Made by a program: the position numbers and the translations under genes. Source: Victivallales bacterium (GTDB taxonomy: Bacteria > Verrucomicrobiota > Lentisphaeria > Victivallales > UBA1829). Taken from it: a DNA stretch of 7,735 nt. The notes under the pieces were generated by a model that saw nothing but the letters and a program-made list of their open reading frames with translations, made no database searches and had not been told where the DNA came from. Positions within the stretch are counted from its first letter, which is position 1, and every line of letters begins with the position of its first letter. The stretch lies in NCBI GenBank assembly GCA_016285335.1, contig JAEEQO010000144.1, positions 1 through 7,735 of the forward strand, given 5' to 3'. This document shows positions 5,043-7,735 of the stretch, one piece after another.

Positions 5043-5969
5043 TCACAGGACGGATTCGCCGGAGCAGACACAGTAAATCAGGTAAAACGGATAAAACGGG
5101 AGACATGCGACATCCGCGACGAATGCCGCGGGAACCCAGAATATCTTCCAGCACCAGCCGAAGAATCCGGTCGATTGTTCGTTGTCCTGTTTCGCCTCGG
5201 CTTCGAGCTCACGCGAGAACGGATGAAGATTGCGGAACCCCAAATCCGCAGCCGTCAGCGCCTGAAAGCGGGCGCCGTCCCGCTCGTACGGAAAAACAAG
5301 AAGATGTACCGTGGCATTCTGTTCATGGGCGTCATGGCCGACCTCCGACTCCGCCGCGCCGCCGGAGACCGTGCGATACTCGGGATAAAACTCGTTCATC
5401 ACCTGATCGAACGGCGCGAGAAAGGAAACCGCAAACGGTTCGGACAGGAGAGGCAGATCGTCGGGCTGCGCCCGCAGTTCGAGTGTTTCCCCGGCGGAAA
5501 GGATCGGCCCAGGAGCGGACGGATCGGCATTCCCGCGAACGCACTCCGCAGGCGAAGGAAACTCCATGATCCCGTCAGGAGCCCGGAACCCGCCTCCCGA
5601 ACCGATGGACGGCGAGCTCGCCGCCCGCGCGGCGGAGGCGTCGGGTATCACGTTCAGCTCAATGCGTATCAGATCGTCCGGGACGGGATTCAGCGGGATG
5701 CGTTTTTCGTAAGTCCGAACCGTTTCGGTCGGCGCAACGCCGAACGCATGAAGAAACGGGATGCAGTAATAATCTTTTTCCTTCCGGCAGGAAAACACGA
5801 TTTCGCCGCGGTCGGGGGAGAACTCGTAATGCTCTCCGGCGATGTACGATCGGGTCGAGCCGAGTTCATCCAGCGTCACGGCCGTGAAGCACCCGGTGAA
5901 GCAGAATCCTGCCGCAACGACGAGCGCGGCGAACAGAAAATCGCGGACGAGTGTCTTTTTCGAGGTCAT
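5043..5969 (-). CDS. predicted lipoprotein of unknown family
   Basis: A 308-residue protein that I do not recognise. The N-terminus is a lipoprotein signal: M-T-S-K-K-T-L-V-R, a hydrophobic core at about residues 10-24, and a lipobox F-T-G-C27, so it is probably lipid-anchored and exported. The central part has an acidic, Pro/Ser-rich stretch and a Gly-rich turn (about 118-128). The C-terminal 35 residues are strongly hydrophobic and aromatic (about 268-302, W-C-W-K-I-F-W and L-P-F-Y-P-F-Y). They end like small YceK-type lipoproteins, which also close with a hydrophobic D-x-x-x-L-P segment; that likeness is weak. The ATG at 5969 has GGAG 7 bases upstream. It has its own strong promoter and appears to be transcribed alone, between pseudopilin 2 and tpiA. 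Confidence 0.75.
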   Translation of the reverse strand: MTSKKTLVRDFLFAALVVAAGFCFTGCFTAVTLDELGSTRSYIAGEHYEFSPDRGEIVFSCRKEKDYYCIPFLHAFGVAPTETVRTYEKRIPLNPVPDDLIRIELNVIPDASAARAASSPSIGSGGGFRAPDGIMEFPSPAECVRGNADPSAPGPILSAGETLELRAQPDDLPLLSEPFAVSFLAPFDQVMNEFYPEYRTVSGGAAESEVGHDAHEQNATVHLLVFPYERDGARFQALTAADLGFRNLHPFSRELEAEAKQDNEQSTGFFGWCWKIFWVPAAFVADVACLPFYPFYLIYCVCSGESVL

Positions 5970-6000
5970 GTCATTGCTCCGTAGGACTTGCAGCTGTTAT

Positions 6001-6028
6001 ACTATATCGCAGAAGATGGAAAAGTCAA
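6001..6028 (-). promoter_or_regulatory. promoter of the lipoprotein gene
   Basis: On the minus strand TTGACT (6023-6028), exactly 16 bases, then TATAGT (6001-6006). The start would be near 5994, leaving a leader of about 25 bases with the GGAG ribosome binding site. It lies just downstream of the tpiA terminator, so the gene is insulated from the glycolytic operon. Confidence 0.65.
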
Positions 6029-6064
6029 GCAGCCGTATTCCGACATCAAACACGATTTCCGTGC

Positions 6065-6098
6065 AAAGAAAAATCCCCGGTGGACAAATCCGCCGGGG
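6065..6098 (-). terminator. rho-independent terminator of the pgk-tpiA operon
   Basis: On the minus strand the arms CCCCGGCGGA and TCCACCGGGG form a 10-bp stem with one C/A mismatch and a T-T-T-G loop (6075-6098), followed by ATTTTTCTTT (6074-6065). A second GC-rich hairpin without a U-tract (about 6118-6140) lies between it and the tpiA stop codon. Confidence 0.88.
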
Positions 6099-6154
6099 AA
6101 AACCAAGAGGCAATCAGGGGACCTCGGCCGGAGGCTCCCTGAAAGAAGCCGGGA

Positions 6155-6919
6155 TCAGGCGTTCAGAGCGTTCTGGATGAGCGCAGTGAAGGAGTCGGCC
6201 TTGAGGGCCGCGCCGCCGATGAGGCCGCCGTCGATGTCCTGCTTGGAGACGAGCGCGCCGGAGTTTTCGGCTTTCATGCTGCCGCCGTACTGGACGACGA
6301 TGTCCTGCGCCTTGTCGCCGAAGAGGGCGGTCAGGACGGAGCGGATGAACGCGTGCGTTTCCTGCGCGACGTCGGGCGTGGCGGTCTTGCCGGTGCCGAT
6401 GGCCCAGACGGGCTCGTAGGCGATCGTGATCGCGTCCATGTCGGCAGCGGTGATGTCGGCGAACGCGCCGCGGATCTGCTTTTCGAGGACGGTGTTGGTC
6501 ACGCCGCCTTCGCGTTCGGCGAGGGTTTCGCCGATGCAGACGATGGGCTTCAGGCCGTATTTGAGGGCGGCCTTGATCCGCTGGTTGACGGTCTCGTCTG
6601 TCTCGCCGAAATACTGGCGGCGTTCGCTGTGGCCGATGATGACGTATTCGACGCCGATTTCCTTCAGCATGGCGCCGGAGATTTCGCCGGTGTACGCGCC
6701 GTTGTCGGCCCAGTGGATGTTCTGGGCACCGACCTTGACGTTGGAACCCTTGAGGATTTCAACGGCGGTGGCGAGGCTGGTGAAGGTGGGGCAGACGGCG
6801 ATTTCGCACTTGCCGGCGAACTGCGCGAGGGAGGCTTTCAGGGCGGAAGCGAGTTCGGCGGTTTCCGCCGCGGTCTTGTTCATCTTCCAGTTGCCCGCGA
6901 TGAAGATTTTGCGTGCCAT
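6155..6919 (-). CDS. tpiA: triosephosphate isomerase
   Basis: A complete 254-residue triosephosphate isomerase, which interconverts dihydroxyacetone phosphate and glyceraldehyde 3-phosphate in the cytoplasm (glycolysis and gluconeogenesis). The family's usual length is about 250. All key residues are present: N10-W-K12-M-N with catalytic Lys12, the electrophile H97 in I-I-G-H-S-E-R-R, the catalytic base E169 in A-Y-E-P-V-W, and the closing loop 6 A-I-G-T-G-K-T (about 173-179). Phosphate-binding Y-G-G-S (211-214) and G-G (235-236) are also present. The ATG at 6919 begins the M-A-R-K-I-F-I-A-G-N-W-K start typical of the family, with AGGA about 11 bases upstream. It follows pgk by 81 bases on the same strand. 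The gap contains a perfect hairpin but no U-tract, so co-transcription is likely. Confidence 0.98.
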   Translation of the reverse strand: MARKIFIAGNWKMNKTAAETAELASALKASLAQFAGKCEIAVCPTFTSLATAVEILKGSNVKVGAQNIHWADNGAYTGEISGAMLKEIGVEYVIIGHSERRQYFGETDETVNQRIKAALKYGLKPIVCIGETLAEREGGVTNTVLEKQIRGAFADITAADMDAITIAYEPVWAIGTGKTATPDVAQETHAFIRSVLTALFGDKAQDIVVQYGGSMKAENSGALVSKQDIDGGLIGGAALKADSFTALIQNALNA

Positions 6920-6951
6920 AGTAGCAGATTTCCTGTAGTGGAGTGGTGCGG

Positions 6952-6987
6952 GCGTCCGGCGAAAGCCCGAGGGGAGCCGCCGGACGC
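6952..6987 (-). other. intercistronic hairpin between pgk and tpiA
   Basis: GCGTCCGGCG (6952-6961) and CGCCGGACGC (6978-6987) form a perfect GC-rich 10-bp stem with a 16-base loop. There is no T-run on either strand, so it is not a standard intrinsic terminator. Its place between pgk and tpiA suggests an mRNA-stabilising or processing structure, or partial termination. Confidence 0.6.
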
Positions 6988-7000
6988 GTCCGCGAGGTGA

Positions 7001-7735
7001 TTACTTGTCGGAGAGAGCCACGACGCCGGGGAGGTCCTTGCCTTCGAGGAACTCGAGGGAAGCGCCGCCGCCGGTGGAGATATGGGTCATCTTGGAGGCG
7101 AGACCGCTCTTGTTGACAGCCGCGACGGAGTCGCCGCCGCCGATGATGGAGGTGGCGCCGGAGTCGGCGACGGCCTGGCAGACGCCCATGGTGCCGTTCG
7201 CGAAGTTGGACATTTCAAAGCAGCCCATCGGGCCGTTCCAGACGACGGTCTTCGCGCCCTTGATGGCGTTGGCGTAGAGCTCGATCGTCTTGGGGCCGAT
7301 ATCGAGGGCCATCCAGCCTTCCGGGATGTCGTCGGTGACGGTCTGGATGTTCGCGTCGTTGGAGAAAGCGTCCGCGGCGAGGTTGTCGACGGGGAGCAGG
7401 AACTGGACGTTGAGCTCTTTCGCCTTGGCGATCATGTCGCGGGCGTACTGGAGCTGGTCGTCCTCGCAGAGGGACTTGCCGATGTTGTGGCCCTGCGCCT
7501 TCAGGAACGTGTATGCCATGCCGCCGCCGATGATGAGCGTGTTGACCTTGGTGAGCAGGTTGTTCACGACCGCGAGCTTGTCGGAGACCTTCGCGCCGCC
7601 GAGGATGGCGACGAACGGGCGGACCGGGTTGTTCACGGCGTTGCCGAGGAACGCGATTTCCTTTTCCATGAGGAAACCGGCGACGGAGGTGCCGATGTAC
7701 TTGGTGATGACGGCGGTGGAGGCGTGGGCGCGGTG
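7001..7735 (-). CDS. pgk: phosphoglycerate kinase, C-terminal part (cut by window edge)
   Basis: The C-terminal 244 residues of phosphoglycerate kinase, which transfers phosphate from 1,3-bisphosphoglycerate to ADP in the cytoplasm. The frame is open through the right edge: codons 7735-7670 read H-R-A-H-A-S-T, then A-G-F-L, then M-E-K-E, a hallmark block of the family. The ATG at 7669 is therefore internal and not the start. Visible motifs are G-G-A-K-V-S-D-K (about residues 46-53 of the fragment), [15 protein letters not shown] and S-T-G-G-G-A-S. The family is normally about 390-400 residues, so some 150 N-terminal residues lie outside the window. The stop is followed by the intercistronic hairpin and tpiA. 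A gap gene upstream would be usual but cannot be seen. Confidence 0.97.
   Translation of the reverse strand, partial: HRAHASTAVITKYIGTSVAGFLMEKEIAFLGNAVNNPVRPFVAILGGAKVSDKLAVVNNLLTKVNTLIIGGGMAYTFLKAQGHNIGKSLCEDDQLQYARDMIAKAKELNVQFLLPVDNLAADAFSNDANIQTVTDDIPEGWMALDIGPKTIELYANAIKGAKTVVWNGPMGCFEMSNFANGTMGVCQAVADSGATSIIGGGDSVAAVNKSGLASKMTHISTGGGASLEFLEGKDLPGVVALSDK

Noticed and set aside
7667..7669. ATG at 7669 as start of pgk
   Set aside because: The frame stays open to the window edge and encodes the conserved H-R-A-H-A-S and A-G-F-L block before this Met, so the gene is cut by the edge and not short.
1..7735. Mobile elements, CRISPR arrays, tRNA, rRNA
   Set aside because: No transposase-like protein, regular direct repeats with spacers, or RNA gene signature could be found on either strand.

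Overview
The window looks like an ordinary chromosomal segment of a bacterium of the PVC group, most likely a Lentisphaerae (Victivallis-like) relative. The main reason is two short pseudopilin-like proteins, each with an F-T-L-I-E-L-L prepilin N-terminus, a M-L-L-P-A-L segment and a C-terminal H-x8/9-DG-H-V motif. Genomes of that group carry this gene type in very large paralogous families. The taxonomy is an inference from gene style, not from a marker gene. Coding DNA is GC-rich and the gaps are clearly AT-rich.

Layout from left to right: 1-441 has no convincing gene. It holds a promoter pointing off the left edge, a promoter-like plus-strand site inside an inverted repeat, short tandem repeats, and the terminator of the next gene. 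A minus-strand pseudopilin (442-1296) follows, then a minus-strand secreted metallo-beta-lactamase-fold hydrolase (1520-2380). Divergent from the hydrolase is a plus-strand membrane-anchored metallophosphoesterase (2563-3693). This converges on a second minus-strand pseudopilin (3873-4811), which is followed by a minus-strand lipoprotein of unknown family (5043-5969). The right end is a minus-strand glycolytic pair, pgk (cut by the window edge) then tpiA, closed by a strong terminator at 6065-6098.

Most genes appear to be single transcription units with their own promoter and terminator; pgk-tpiA is the only clear operon. Five sites read as TTGnnn, a 16-base spacer and a TATA-like -10: the left-edge promoter and those of pseudopilin 1, the hydrolase, the phosphoesterase and the lipoprotein. 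The second pseudopilin is the exception, with a run of 12 T between -35 and -10. Pgk and TpiA catalyse neighbouring steps of lower glycolysis. The other proteins are envelope-directed (pseudopilins, periplasmic hydrolase, membrane phosphoesterase, lipoprotein), but nothing in the sequence shows that they form one pathway.

I found no transposon, CRISPR array, tRNA, rRNA or obvious new multi-gene system. The most interesting signals are regulatory: back-to-back divergent promoters, a terminator fused to a promoter with a T12 spacer, and a perfect hairpin between pgk and tpiA. There is also a possible link of the phosphoesterase to the LpxG type of lipid A enzyme.
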